NCBI GenBank assembly: GCA_964409905.1
Contig: CAYPET010000048.1
Span: forward strand, 1-5,992
Direction of reading: 5' to 3'
DNA length: 5,992 nucleotides
Source of the DNA: JAGNRR01 sp964409905
GTDB taxonomy: Bacteria > Bacteroidota > Bacteroidia > Chitinophagales > Chitinophagaceae
The notes under the pieces are model-generated. The model had not been told where the DNA came from. It made no database searches and was given only the letters and a program-made list of their open reading frames with translations. The first letter of the stretch is position 1; the number at the start of each line of letters is the position of its first letter. The position numbers and the translations under genes are program-made. This document shows, one piece after another, positions 5,937 through 5,992 of the stretch.

Positions 5937-5992
5937 GGATTTGTAGGCTTCCCCTTTTTAGTACAGATTGAAAGTAGACAATTTTATTCATT

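Larger units (their letters stand above)
5833..5992. other. Intergenic tail with two dyads; no supported gene
   Basis: These 160 bases follow folC. Apart from the two dyads at 5900-5936 they hold only a weak 4-bp inverted repeat (TAGC-ATAA-GCTA at 5846-5857) and a CCCCTTTTT run at 5951-5959. That run could pair through its C's with GGGG at 5919-5922 to make a long-looped terminator stem, but the pairing is poor. No TAnnTTTG promoter element is visible, and no strong folC terminator can be pointed to. A reading frame from ATG 5925 stays open for 22 codons to the window edge but has no coding support. Confidence 0.6.

Noticed and set aside
5925..5992. Frame from ATG 5925 open for 22 codons to the window edge, possible start of a new gene
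   Set aside because: The ATG lies inside the second dyad, the peptide has no recognisable motif, and 22 open codons are expected by chance. The downstream gene more likely starts beyond the window.

Overview
The window looks like chromosomal housekeeping DNA from a Bacteroidota bacterium. The evidence is AT-rich sequence, very tight packing on one strand with no strong Shine-Dalgarno sites, a ferredoxin tail of the CPVDCC type common in that phylum, the order KdsC-like phosphatase / UbiA prenyltransferase / Maf that I recall from many Bacteroidota genomes, and a TAnnTTTG promoter element. No taxon below phylum can be justified from the sequence alone.

All genes read rightward. Block 1 (1-2834) holds the end of a 2[4Fe-4S] ferredoxin gene, a secreted or envelope protein made of 24-residue YwqK/MORN-type repeats, a KdsC-like HAD phosphatase, a UbiA-family geranylgeranyltransferase and a Maf nucleotide pyrophosphatase. 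The junctions are a 9-base gap, a 1-base overlap (TAATG), and two gaps of 2 bases each, so this is almost certainly one transcript. Two computed starts in this block (TTG codons at 1339 and 2202) are moved to ATG codons that sit 2 bases after the preceding stop.

Block 2 (2835-5832) starts with a 43-base gap carrying a perfect match to the Bacteroidota -7 promoter element. It continues with an arginase/agmatinase-superfamily ureohydrolase, a small four-helix membrane protein with a PH-like cytoplasmic tail, and folC. The membrane protein and folC overlap by 4 bases (ATGA). A hairpin followed by a T-run lies on the annotated start of the membrane protein and makes that start uncertain.

Block 3 (5833-5992) has no supported gene. 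It holds two dyads of the same form (xTGAT-N4-ATCAx) whose centres are 22 bp apart. The first is a perfect match to the FNR consensus. They probably belong to a gene that begins just beyond the right edge.

The genes serve envelope sugar synthesis (Kdo-type phosphatase), isoprenoid ether-lipid-like chemistry (UbiA), nucleotide-pool cleaning (Maf), nitrogen or polyamine metabolism (ureohydrolase) and folate metabolism (FolC). I see no mobile element, CRISPR array, RNA gene or defence system. The tandem dyads at the right end are the most interesting unexplained signal.
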